A stretch of 5,994 nt of DNA from Methylobacteriaceae bacterium (GCA_019247255.1 JAFAPJ010000392.1:1-5994), one strand, 5' to 3'. Positions 1 to 5,786 are shown, numbered from the stretch's first letter. Notes: generated by a model not told the origin, from the sequence alone. A program made the numbers and translations.

Positions 1-1320
1 CTCGGCCGGGAAAGCCTGCCCGATGCGGCAGGCGAGGTCGCCCTCCGCGAGCCGCGCCAGGGCCCCCGCCAGCGCCGACACCACGGCTTCCTGCGCGGCC
101 CGCGCCGCTTCCCGCTCCCGCTCGGCCTCGGCCCGCTCCGCTTCCGCCGCACGCCGCTGATCCTGGCTCTCGCCCTCCAGACGCAGCTTCTCGATCGCTG
201 CGTCCTTGAACACCTGCACCGCACCGGCCATGGCGCCGATCTCGTCGCGTCGCCCGATCGCCTGGATCTCGACCCCGTGGTCGCCGCTCGCGAGGCGCTT
301 CATCGCCAGGACCATGGCGTCGAGCGGGCGAATGATGGAGCGCGCCGTCCAGAGCCCGATCCCGGCGGAGGCGAGAAGGAGCACGAGCGTGACGCCGGAG
401 GCCAGCGCGAGCTGAAGCCGGGCCGAGCCCAGCGCCTCGCTTCCCGCCTGCTCGATCCGGGCCGTCAGTCGATCCTGGAGATCCTTGAACAGCTCCACGC
501 GGGTCGTCGCGGCCGCGAACCAGGCCTTCTCGGCGACCGACGGGCGTGTGCCCGGCTGGGTCGCAAGCAGCGCCTGCCTGAGCTTCTCGAGCCCGACATA
601 GTCCGAGCTGGCCTTCGCGGCCGTGTAGAGCTGGACGATGTCGCTCGGCGCGTAGAGGAGCGCCAGTTCGGCGAAGTCGATCTCCTCCTCGACCTGGACG
701 GCGAGCCGGATCAGCCGCTCCTGGGTGACGTCGCTGAGGAGCAGCGCGACGCCTGCCGCACGGGCCCGGCCGGCATTCTCGCCGGCCATCTGCAGGTCGC
801 CGAGCGCCAGGCTGAGGTTCTTGATGTCTGCCCTGTCCGCCTCGCGCATCACGAGGAGCGAGACCTTGATGAGCTTGGCGATCAGGCTGTCGAAATAGAC
901 CCGCGTATCCGCGGCAGGGAGCGCCCTGGCCAGGACGCGCCCGCGCAGGCCGGACAAGCGTCCGTGCTCGGTCCGGAAATCGGTCGCCGCAGCGGCGAGG
1001 TCGGCGCCGAGCGCTCCGCCGGTCGCCTCCGCGAGAAACCGGGAGGCGCTCTCGACGGCGCGATCAGCCTCGCCCCGCTTCGCCAAGAGCTCCGTGTCGC
1101 CGTCGCCCGCGGAGGTGCGCAGGAAGCTCGACGTGAGCACGCGCTCGCTCTGCAGCGCCATCACCAGCTTCGAGAGGCTTCGCACGGCTTCCGCGCTGTC
1201 GAGCAGCCGTTCCATGCGGCGGGCGGTGGCCCATTGCTCGGCGACCCGCCAGGCGGCGAGCCCAGCGATCGCGAGGGCCGGCAGCAGGATCAGGACAAGG
1301 ATACGCTTGGAGACGGTCAT
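1..1320 (-). CDS. Methyl-accepting chemotaxis protein with NIT-like sensor domain, N-terminal part
   Basis: Only the first 440 residues are present; the reading frame is open through base 1, so the C-terminal methyl-accepting signalling domain must lie beyond the window. Residues 7-24 form a hydrophobic first membrane segment after a short basic start (MTVSKR). Residues about 50-290 are a helical, presumably periplasmic region; the stretch ALQSERVLTSSFLRTS (55-70) followed by KRGEADRAVE resembles the conserved start of the nitrate/nitrite-sensing NIT domain. Residues about 303-325 are the second membrane segment, directly followed by a HAMP domain (about 325-378, with RPLDAM and DEIGAM). An Ala/Glu/Arg-rich coiled coil follows (380-412), then LARLAEGDLACRI, which looks like the start of a second HAMP. 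Inferred role: a membrane chemoreceptor passing a ligand signal to CheA/CheW. The ATG at 1320 has only a weak AGG ten bases upstream; no better in-frame start is seen. It could instead be a NIT-HAMP histidine kinase or cyclase, since the output domain is not visible. Confidence 0.85.
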   Translation of the reverse strand, partial: MTVSKRILVLILLPALAIAGLAAWRVAEQWATARRMERLLDSAEAVRSLSKLVMALQSERVLTSSFLRTSAGDGDTELLAKRGEADRAVESASRFLAEATGGALGADLAAAATDFRTEHGRLSGLRGRVLARALPAADTRVYFDSLIAKLIKVSLLVMREADRADIKNLSLALGDLQMAGENAGRARAAGVALLLSDVTQERLIRLAVQVEEEIDFAELALLYAPSDIVQLYTAAKASSDYVGLEKLRQALLATQPGTRPSVAEKAWFAAATTRVELFKDLQDRLTARIEQAGSEALGSARLQLALASGVTLVLLLASAGIGLWTARSIIRPLDAMVLAMKRLASGDHGVEIQAIGRRDEIGAMAGAVQVFKDAAIEKLRLEGESQDQRRAAEAERAEAEREREAARAAQEAVVSALAGALARLAEGDLACRIGQAFPAE

Positions 1321-1696
1321 GCGGACGGGACCTGACGAAACGACCCTCCAAAAGCGCTGAAACAGATTTGCAATCAGTAAAGTGTCCGAACTGGCTGGTC
1401 TCCGTTCCGTCGCAACGCAAGACATCGGTCTGGTGACAGGTGAGAACTCGACGAAAAGGCGAAGCGTCTCCTGATCGGGTGGTGTTCGGGATGCAATCTG
1501 TTGTCGTCTTCTCGCTGTTCTTGGCTCGTGCGATGGTGGAAACAGGACCGACGGCAAGACGTGGGGACGCGGATCCCGTCGAGCCGTCCCGCTACGGGTG
1601 GACATCGGTCTCCGCCGGGCCGATCGTGCCATCCGGCCCGGTCGGCGCCCGCGAGAGGCATGAGCGTCGGTCCGGGCTCCTTTCGGGAACCTCGCC
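1321..1696. other. Intergenic region between the chemoreceptor gene and ridA-like gene
   Basis: This 376-base gap separates two divergently oriented genes and should hold the promoters for both. Open frames exist on both strands, but their translations look like random GC-rich sequence with no recognisable domain. The left part (about 1340-1560) is visibly richer in A and T than the flanking genes, as expected for promoter DNA. I could not assign a convincing -35/-10 pair. It contains a strong hairpin near the ridA-like gene (listed separately) and a loose inverted repeat (1361-1375 with 1490-1502). Confidence 0.6.
1615..1641. repeat. Inverted repeat / hairpin upstream of ridA-like gene
   Basis: CCGGGCC at 1615-1621 pairs perfectly with GGCCCGG at 1635-1641. 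GAT (1622-1624) and ATC (1631-1633) can extend the stem with one bulged C, leaving a loop of six bases. No run of T follows on either strand, so it is not a classical intrinsic terminator. It lies 55 bases before the ridA-like start and could be a structured 5' leader or an operator. The arms are seen directly; the role is unknown. Confidence 0.5.
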
Positions 1697-2095
1697 GTGC
1701 GACGCACCATCAACCCGGCCGCGATCGCGCCGCCGCTCGCCCGCTACTCTCATGCGGTGCTGACAAGGATCGCGGGTGCGGAACTGCTCGTCACCTCCGG
1801 TCAGCTCGGCGTCGCTCCGGACGGAGCGGTGCCGGCCGATCCGGAGGCGCAATGCGTCCTCGTGTTCGAGAGCCTCGCGGCCATCCTGCGCGAGGCCGGC
1901 ATGAGCTTCGCGGACGTGATCCGCTTCAACGGCTTCGTGACGGACCGGGCGATCTTCCCGGTCTACGGCCGCGTGCGGGCCCGTTACGTGGAGGGTGAGG
2001 ACTTCGCGTCGACGCTCGTCGTCGTGTCGGGCTTCACGCGGCCCGAATTCATGGTCGAGGTCGAGGTCACGGCGCTCCGGCTCGCGCCGTCCTGA
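1697..2095 (+). CDS. RidA (YjgF/YER057c/UK114) family protein
   Basis: The product is 132 residues, close to the usual ~130 of the family, and is predicted cytosolic. Landmarks are [17 protein letters not shown] (5-21), which matches the typical family opening, [10 protein letters not shown] (30-39), the helix around [18 protein letters not shown] (64-81), and the C-terminal strand [10 protein letters not shown] (118-127). True RidA hydrolyses reactive enamine/imine intermediates made by PLP enzymes and relies on an arginine in an R-L-P context (Arg105 in the enteric protein). Here the equivalent segment reads [10 protein letters not shown], so the arginine is displaced to just before the proline. 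It may therefore belong to another Rid subfamily rather than archetypal RidA, and I give no gene symbol. The GTG at 1697 is chosen because the homology begins right there; the upstream ribosome site is weak. It precedes rplS by 110 bases on the same strand, but rplS has its own promoter candidate. Confidence 0.85.
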   Translation: MRRTINPAAIAPPLARYSHAVLTRIAGAELLVTSGQLGVAPDGAVPADPEAQCVLVFESLAAILREAGMSFADVIRFNGFVTDRAIFPVYGRVRARYVEGEDFASTLVVVSGFTRPEFMVEVEVTALRLAPS

Positions 2096-2098
2096 CCC

Positions 2099-2127
2099 TC
2101 GACAGCGGCCGCCCGTTCCGTTATAGG
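2099..2127 (+). promoter_or_regulatory. Candidate sigma70-type promoter of rplS
   Basis: TCGACA at 2099-2104 (five of six matches to TTGACA) and TATAGG at 2122-2127 (four of six to TATAAT) are separated by an ideal 17 bases. It starts just after the stop codon of the ridA-like gene and would give a leader of about 70 bases before the preferred rplS start. The match is visible in the sequence; promoter activity is inferred. Confidence 0.5.
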
Positions 2128-2192
2128 CCCCGCCCAATTCAAGAACAGGATGCCGAAATCCTCGCGACGCCCCGACCGGGCGCCGTGTCGGC

Positions 2193-2196
2193 CGGA
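2193..2196 (+). promoter_or_regulatory. Ribosome binding site deciding the rplS start
   Basis: GGAG lies nine bases before the GTG at 2206 and inside the longer possible reading frame beginning at 2185. It supports initiation at 2206, which yields the family-typical opening [10 protein letters not shown]. Confidence 0.55.
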
Positions 2197-2205
2197 GTGA
2201 CCGTC

Positions 2206-2616
2206 GTGAACATCATCGAGACGCTCGAGCGCGAGCAGATCGCCAAGCTCGGCAAGCAAATTCCCGATTTCGAGCCCGGCGATACGGTCATCGTCAACGT
2301 CAAGGTGGTCGAGGGCGAGCGCAGCCGCGTGCAGGCCTACGAGGGCGTCTGCATCGCCCGTTCCGGCGGCGGCCTGAACGAGTCCTTCACGGTGCGCAAG
2401 ATCTCCTACGGCGAAGGCGTCGAGCGCGTGTTCCCGATCCATTCGCCGCTGATCGACTCGATCAAGGTCGTGCGCCGCGGCAAGGTTCGCCGCGCGAAGC
2501 TCTACTACCTGCGCGATCGGCGCGGGAAGTCGGCCCGCATCACCGAGCGCGCGGAGCGCCGCAACACGGCCGCGCCCGCACCGGGCGGCGCTCCGGTCGT
2601 CGAGGCCGCGGAGTAG
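2206..2616 (+). CDS. rplS: 50S ribosomal protein L19
   Basis: L19 is a structural protein of the large ribosomal subunit, located at the interface with the 30S subunit. The 136-residue product carries the hallmarks of the family: an N-terminal helix [15 protein letters not shown], the core [52 protein letters not shown], and the basic [23 protein letters not shown]. It then has an Ala/Pro-rich tail of about 25 residues that enterobacterial L19 (about 115 residues) lacks; such tails are common in alphaproteobacteria. GTG codons at 2185, 2197 and 2206 are all in frame. I prefer 2206 because it restores the normal N-terminus and has GGAG nine bases upstream. In many bacteria rplS follows trmD; here the upstream gene is a RidA-family gene and a separate promoter candidate is present. 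It converges on the VOC gene, with 24 bases between the two ends. Confidence 0.97.
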   Translation: MNIIETLEREQIAKLGKQIPDFEPGDTVIVNVKVVEGERSRVQAYEGVCIARSGGGLNESFTVRKISYGEGVERVFPIHSPLIDSIKVVRRGKVRRAKLYYLRDRRGKSARITERAERRNTAAPAPGGAPVVEAAE

Positions 2617-2640
2617 GTCGGCGGACGGCCCACCGCGCTG

Positions 2641-3054
2641 TCAGGCCGGCATCGGGCCGTTGATCATCCAGCGGTGGCCGAACGGATCGGTCACCGTCGC
2701 GAACCGCGCGCCCCAGAATGCGTCGTGCGGAGCCATCCCGCTCGTCGCGCCGGCCGCGACCGCGCTGTCATGCATCGCGTCGACCTCCTCCGGCGTGCCG
2801 AGCGCGACCGTCACGGCGACCGGCGAGGGTTGAGCGGGCGAAGGCGCCGGCGGCCCGCCCCATTCGGGAAAGGCGTCGGCCATCATGAGCGTCGCCCCGC
2901 CGATCCGCAGCTCGGTATGCATGAGCCGCTGCCCGTCCTGCGCCACCTGCCGGGAGACCTCCTCGGCCCCGAAGGCCGTCGCGTAGAAGGCGATCGCGGC
3001 CTTGGCGTCGCGCTGGGTCAGATACGGAATGATCGCGAGCGGCGTGACGGTCAT
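2641..3054 (-). CDS. VOC (glyoxalase/bleomycin resistance-like) superfamily protein
   Basis: The 137-residue product has the two-module VOC fold pattern. The first half is IIPYLTQRDAKAAIAFYATAF (8-28), then a helix and GAEEVSRQ, and the strand LRIGGATLMMAD (49-60). The second half includes VTVALGTPEEVDAMHDSAVAAGA and ends with GARFATVTDPFGHRWMI (115-131), the typical C-terminal signature of the PhnB-like (COG2764) branch. VOC proteins bind small molecules, often through a metal, and include isomerases, dioxygenases and antibiotic-binding proteins; the substrate cannot be told here. The usual first-strand histidine ligand is not evident (the strand reads AIIPYLT), so metal binding is uncertain. 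The start is well supported: GGAG at 3062-3065 lies seven bases upstream of the ATG. It is divergent from leuC and convergent with rplS, and no functional link to either is apparent. Predicted cytosolic. Confidence 0.85.
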   Translation of the reverse strand: MTVTPLAIIPYLTQRDAKAAIAFYATAFGAEEVSRQVAQDGQRLMHTELRIGGATLMMADAFPEWGGPPAPSPAQPSPVAVTVALGTPEEVDAMHDSAVAAGATSGMAPHDAFWGARFATVTDPFGHRWMINGPMPA

Positions 3055-3158
3055 GGATGGGCTCCAGCGGCGGGCAGGCGCGGCTTCCTGGCTCCTCGCG
3101 GCCCTCGGCGCAAGTTGGTCCCGCCGGTCCGCGGCGCGGGCCGGGCTGGTCGGCCAAA

Positions 3159-3172
3159 GGCGGCCTTCCGCC
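3159..3172. repeat. Short hairpin in the VOC/leuC divergent intergenic region
   Basis: GGCGG (3159-3163) and CCGCC (3168-3172) form a five-base-pair stem around a CCTT loop, 43 bases ahead of leuC. It lies in the 161-base gap from 3055 to 3215 that must drive both leuC and the VOC gene. No convincing promoter boxes were found there. In DNA this GC-rich such a stem can arise by chance. Confidence 0.25.
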
Positions 3173-3215
3173 CGCGAACGCGCGCGGTTAGAGACGTTCG
3201 CGACAGCCCCGCGAC

Positions 3216-4634
3216 ATGGCCCGCATGACCTCCGCCCCCCGCACGCTCTACGATAAGATCTGGGACGACCACGTCGTCGACCGCCAGCCCGACGGCACCT
3301 GCCTCATCTATATCGATCGCCATCTCGTCCACGAGGTAACGAGCCCGCAGGCTTTCGAGGGGCTGCGCCTTGCCGGCCGCCGCGTCCACGCACCGACGAA
3401 GACACTCGCGGTCGTCGATCACAACGTGCCCACGACCGACCGCTCCGCCGGCATCGCGGATCCAGAATCGCGCGTGCAGGTGGAGACGCTCGCCCGGAAC
3501 GCGCGCGAGTTCGGCCTCGAATATTACAACGAGCGCGACGTGCGGCAGGGCATCGTCCACGTGATCGGGCCGGAGCAGGGCTTCACGCTGCCCGGTCAGA
3601 CGATCGTGTGCGGCGACAGCCACACCTCGACCCACGGGGCCTTCGGGTCGCTCGCGCAGGGGATCGGCACCTCGGAAGTCGAGCACGTGCTCGCGACGCA
3701 GACCCTGATCCAGCGCAAGGCGAAGAACATGCGGGTGACGGTCGACGGACCGATTCCGCCGGGCATCACCGCGAAGGACATCGTCCTCGCGATCATCGGC
3801 GAGATCGGGACGGCGGGCGGCACAGGCCACGTGATCGAATATGCGGGCGAGGCGATCCGCTCGCTCTCGATGGAAGGCCGCATGACGGTCTGCAACATGT
3901 CGATCGAGGGCGGCGCGCGGGCCGGCATGGTGGCGCCGGACGAGACCACCTTCGCGTATCTTCGAGACCGGCCGATGGCGCCGAAGGGCGCGGCTCTCGA
4001 CGCGGCGCGCCGTTACTGGGAGAGCCTGCCGACCGACGAGGGCGCGGCGTTCGATCGCGAGGTGAGGCTCGACGCCGCCAACCTTCCGCCGCTCGTCACG
4101 TGGGGGACGAGCCCTGAGGACGTCGTCGCGGTGACGGGCGTCGTGCCCGACCCCGATCTCATCCCGGACGAGAACGCCCGGGCCTCCAAGCGCCGCGCGC
4201 TCGACTATATGGGCCTCACTCCCGGCACCCGGATCACCGACCTCGCGCTCGACCGCGTCTTCATCGGGTCGTGCACGAATTCCCGCATCGAGGACCTGCG
4301 GGCCGCGGCCCGGGTCGTCGAGGGCCGGAGCGTCCACCCCTCCGTCGCCGCCATGGTCGTGCCCGGCTCGGGCATCGTGAAGATGCAGGCCGAGGCGGAG
4401 GGCCTCGACCGTATCTTCACGGCGGCGGGCTTCGAGTGGCGCGAGCCCGGCTGCTCGATGTGCCTCGCCATGAACCAGGATCGGCTCGCGCCGGGCGAGC
4501 GTTGCGCTTCGACGTCCAACCGCAATTTCGAGGGTCGCCAGGGGGCGCGGGGCCGGACCCATCTCGTCTCGCCCGCGATGGCCGCCGCGGCCGCCATCGC
4601 GGGACGGTTCGTGGACGTGCGGTCTTTCGCCTGA
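3216..4634 (+). CDS. leuC: 3-isopropylmalate dehydratase large subunit
   Basis: LeuC with LeuD forms isopropylmalate isomerase, an aconitase-family [4Fe-4S] enzyme that converts 2-isopropylmalate to 3-isopropylmalate in cytosolic leucine biosynthesis. The 472-residue product (E. coli 466) matches from end to end. It opens with [13 protein letters not shown], and it has [52 protein letters not shown] and [17 protein letters not shown]. The cluster ligands are Cys353 (in SCTNSR), Cys413 and Cys416 (in GCSMC); their 60/63-residue spacing equals that of the E. coli enzyme, so the enzyme looks intact. NRNFEGRQG and the C-terminal [18 protein letters not shown] are also typical. ATG codons at 3216 and 3225 are both possible and neither has a clear ribosome site. 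No leuD is adjacent; the next gene runs on the opposite strand only six bases beyond the stop, so leuC is probably transcribed alone. Confidence 0.97.
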   Translation: MARMTSAPRTLYDKIWDDHVVDRQPDGTCLIYIDRHLVHEVTSPQAFEGLRLAGRRVHAPTKTLAVVDHNVPTTDRSAGIADPESRVQVETLARNAREFGLEYYNERDVRQGIVHVIGPEQGFTLPGQTIVCGDSHTSTHGAFGSLAQGIGTSEVEHVLATQTLIQRKAKNMRVTVDGPIPPGITAKDIVLAIIGEIGTAGGTGHVIEYAGEAIRSLSMEGRMTVCNMSIEGGARAGMVAPDETTFAYLRDRPMAPKGAALDAARRYWESLPTDEGAAFDREVRLDAANLPPLVTWGTSPEDVVAVTGVVPDPDLIPDENARASKRRALDYMGLTPGTRITDLALDRVFIGSCTNSRIEDLRAAARVVEGRSVHPSVAAMVVPGSGIVKMQAEAEGLDRIFTAAGFEWREPGCSMCLAMNQDRLAPGERCASTSNRNFEGRQGARGRTHLVSPAMAAAAAIAGRFVDVRSFA

Positions 4635-4644
4635 GCGTGCTCAG
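4631..4644. terminator. Palindrome spanning two convergent stop codons, possible weak bidirectional terminator
   Basis: CTGAGC (4631-4636), GT, GCTCAG (4639-4644) is a perfect inverted repeat. It contains the TGA of leuC (4632-4634) on the plus strand and the TGA of the secreted-protein gene (4641-4643) on the minus strand. As RNA it would fold as five base pairs with a CGTG loop. No U tract follows in either direction, so a terminator role is only a suggestion. Confidence 0.35.
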
Positions 4645-4916
4645 AGATACCGGACGCGATGCCGGTGATGGTATCCGTAGAAGCCACGGTGGCGGCGATG
4701 CCCGTACCAGCCGCGGTGCCGCCCGCGGTAGAAGCCAAGGTGCCGCCCGCGGTGCCAGCCGCGATGCAGGCCGCGGCCGCCATGCCGCACCTCGAGCGTG
4801 AGGGACGGCGCGGATTGAGCGAGACCGGTCGCGGGGGCGGGGGCCGCGCTGGCGACGCCCGGCAGGGCGAGCGCGAGCCCGAAGGCGAGGGTCGGAACGA
4901 TCAGGCGAAGGCGCAT
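4641..4916 (-). CDS. Small secreted His/Arg/Gly/aromatic-rich protein
   Basis: The product has 91 residues. MRLRLIVPTLAFGLALALPGVASA is a clear Sec signal peptide with a probable cut after ASA at residue 24, so the mature chain of about 67 residues should be periplasmic or extracellular. Residues 44-91 are extremely biased: 44 of 48 are Gly, Arg, His or aromatic (14 Arg, 10 His, 11 Gly). They include three copies of an xRHxG[F/W]Y motif (57-63, 65-71, 74-80), and there is no cysteine. The mature chain is strongly basic. No enzymatic motif is seen and I do not recognise a named family; similar short GYH/R-rich secreted proteins are common and uncharacterised in Rhizobiales. The ATG at 4916 is chosen over the upstream ATG at 4970 because it begins the signal peptide, has GGAG nine bases upstream, and the 4970 codon falls inside the predicted promoter -10 element. 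Expression under general stress is inferred from that promoter. Confidence 0.72.
   Translation of the reverse strand: MRLRLIVPTLAFGLALALPGVASAAPAPATGLAQSAPSLTLEVRHGGRGLHRGWHRGRHLGFYRGRHRGWYGHRRHRGFYGYHHRHRVRYL
4677..4748 (-). repeat. Three degenerate copies of an xRHxG[F/W]Y coding repeat
   Basis: Within the secreted-protein gene, GRHLGFY, GRHRGWY and RRHRGFY are spaced eight and nine residues apart. The corresponding DNA is a degenerate tandem repeat rich in CGC, CAC and GGC/TAC codons. It looks like internal duplication followed by drift. Confidence 0.5.
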
Positions 4917-4925
4917 GACGGGGAT

Positions 4926-4929
4926 CTCC
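4926..4929 (-). promoter_or_regulatory. Ribosome binding site of the secreted-protein gene
   Basis: Read on the minus strand, GGAG lies nine bases before the ATG at 4916. It supports that start rather than the in-frame ATG 18 codons upstream. Confidence 0.55.
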
Positions 4930-4968
4930 GAGGTCTGATGCGCACGGATGGCGCAAACCGACGCGCTC

Positions 4969-4994
4969 AACGCGACTCGCGCCTGCGACGTTCC
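4969..4994 (-). promoter_or_regulatory. EcfG-type (general stress) promoter for the secreted-protein gene
   Basis: On the minus strand the sequence has GGAAC (4994-4990), 17 bases, then CGTT (4972-4969). This is an exact match to the GGAAC-N16/17-CGTT consensus known for the alphaproteobacterial general stress sigma factor EcfG, which is controlled by PhyR/NepR. Transcription would start near 4962, giving a leader of about 45 bases before the ATG at 4916, with the ribosome site inside it. The motif is seen directly; regulation is inferred. Confidence 0.65.
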
Positions 4995-5017
4995 GTCTCC
5001 CTTGGCGCGGTCGGCCG

Positions 5018-5296
5018 ATGACCCCCGACCGCGGCGACCAGGAGCGGGCCCGCGAGGCGCGGCGCATCCTCGATCAGGTCACGCGCGAGAGCGACGGGGT
5101 CGCCGGGAGCGCGCTGGCGCGGGCAGGAGCTCGCGCGCGCGATCATTTTGCCGGGCAGGACGCGGTCGGCGAGGGTGAGGGCGGCGCAACGGATCCGATC
5201 GAGCTGCGGGGCCGGCGGATCGGCCGGGCCCTGTCGTTGGTCCTCGGCCTCGGTCTCGTTCTCTGGCTGTCCGCGCAGCTCGGCTGGTGGCAGTGA
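5018..5296 (+). CDS. Small single-pass membrane protein, conserved hypothetical
   Basis: The 92-residue product has no named family that I recognise. Residues 1-45 are charged and probably helical (ERAREARRILDQVTRESDGV), followed by ARARDHFAG (39-45), an acidic/Gly linker, and DPIELRGRRIGRALS. The hydrophobic stretch ALSLVLGLGLVLWLSAQLGW (71-90) forms one transmembrane helix at the C-terminus. The arginines before it suggest that the N-terminal part stays in the cytoplasm (a tail-anchored topology). I believe similar proteins with a DHFAG-like motif and a C-terminal helix occur in Rhizobiales, but this comes from memory and was not checked. The stop codon overlaps the downstream protease gene at GTGA, so the two are probably translated together. 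The ATG at 5018 lacks a strong ribosome site. It is divergent from the secreted-protein gene, with 101 bases between the starts. Confidence 0.7.
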   Translation: MTPDRGDQERAREARRILDQVTRESDGVAGSALARAGARARDHFAGQDAVGEGEGGATDPIELRGRRIGRALSLVLGLGLVLWLSAQLGWWQ

Positions 5297-5718
5297 CCCC
5301 GGAGCGGGTCGATTGGGCCCGCCTCCACGCGCCGTCGCTCGGCGAGTTCGAGGCGCTGGCCGAGGCGGCCTATGCGGGGCTGCCCGAGGATTTCCGGCGC
5401 GCCTGTGCGGGCGTCGCGGTGCGGGTCGCCGACCTGCCGGACGACGACGCGCTCGACGAGCTCGGGCTCGAGAGCCCGTTCGATCTCCTCGGCCTCTTTC
5501 GCGGGATCGGGCTCGCGCAGGGCGGGGGCCTCGGCCAGCTGCAATCCGGGCAGATGCCGAACCAGGTCTGGCTCTTTCGCCGCCCAATCCTCGATTACTG
5601 GGCGGAGCACGAGGAGGCGCTCGGCGACCTGATCACCCACGTGCTGGTCCACGAGATCGGACATCACATGGGCCTGTCGGACGACGACATGGCCCGGATC
5701 GAGGCCGCGGCGGAATAA
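5293..5718 (+). CDS. MMP-like zinc metallopeptidase family protein (Zincin_1/COG3824 type)
   Basis: The 141-residue product matches the small minimal-metalloprotease-like family. It begins WARLHAPSLGEFEALAEAAY and has LPEDFRRACAGVAVRVADLP (32-51), a DELGLESPFDLLGLFRGIGL segment (56-75), and QVWLFRRPILDYW. The zinc site is HEIGHHMGLSD (120-130), an HExxHxxGxxD motif with His120, Glu121, His124 and Asp130 as likely ligands and base, so the active site looks complete. Family members are cytosolic and of uncertain physiological substrate. Two in-frame GTG starts are possible, 5287 and 5293. I prefer 5293 because it forms a GTGA overlap with the stop of the upstream membrane-protein gene, a usual sign of translational coupling; 5287 adds only two residues. 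The pairing suggests, but does not prove, that the membrane protein and the protease act together. Confidence 0.88.
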   Translation: MTPERVDWARLHAPSLGEFEALAEAAYAGLPEDFRRACAGVAVRVADLPDDDALDELGLESPFDLLGLFRGIGLAQGGGLGQLQSGQMPNQVWLFRRPILDYWAEHEEALGDLITHVLVHEIGHHMGLSDDDMARIEAAAE

Positions 5719-5737
5719 GCGCCCGCAGTTGATTCGC

Positions 5738-5763
5738 AGAACCAATCCGGACCTTCGGCCGTT
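5738..5763 (+). promoter_or_regulatory. Near-consensus EcfG-type promoter upstream of the CsbD-like gene
   Basis: AGAAC (5738-5742), 17 bases, CGTT (5760-5763) differs from the EcfG consensus GGAAC-N16/17-CGTT at one position. It lies in the 75-base gap after the protease gene. It would place the transcript start near 5770, just before the ribosome site at 5782. CsbD-like proteins are typical general stress proteins, which makes the match more believable. Confidence 0.55.
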
Positions 5764-5781
5764 ATCCCGCAGCAACGATAT

Positions 5782-5786
5782 GGGAG
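5782..5786 (+). promoter_or_regulatory. Ribosome binding site of the CsbD-like gene
   Basis: GGGAG lies seven bases upstream of the ATG at 5794. It is among the strongest Shine-Dalgarno matches in the window and suggests high translation. Confidence 0.6.

Noticed and set aside
277..1335. Long plus-strand open frame opposite the chemoreceptor gene (352 codons)
   Set aside because: Its translation is a low-complexity Arg/Gly/Glu-rich string without domains, and the opposite strand encodes a coherent membrane receptor. Open antisense frames are expected in DNA this GC-rich.
1421..1611. Direct repeat GACATCGGTCT at 1421-1431 and 1601-1611
   Set aside because: An 11-base repeat is expected a few times by chance in about 6 kb, and no further structure surrounds the copies.
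1686..1690. GGAAC just upstream of the ridA-like start as an EcfG -35 box
   Set aside because: No CGTT occurs 16-17 bases downstream, and it lies too close to the start codon.
1374..1763. Possible small ORFs in the gap before the ridA-like gene, on both strands
   Set aside because: The translations show no domain, signal peptide or plausible composition, and no good ribosome site was found; treated as non-coding.
2617..2640. Terminator between convergent rplS and the VOC gene
   Set aside because: Only a 4-bp stem (GCGG/CCGC) can be drawn and there is no T run.
3051..4562. Long minus-strand open frame opposite leuC (503 codons)
   Set aside because: The plus strand encodes full-length LeuC with all catalytic cysteines. 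The antisense product is Arg/Asp/His-rich and has no recognisable fold.
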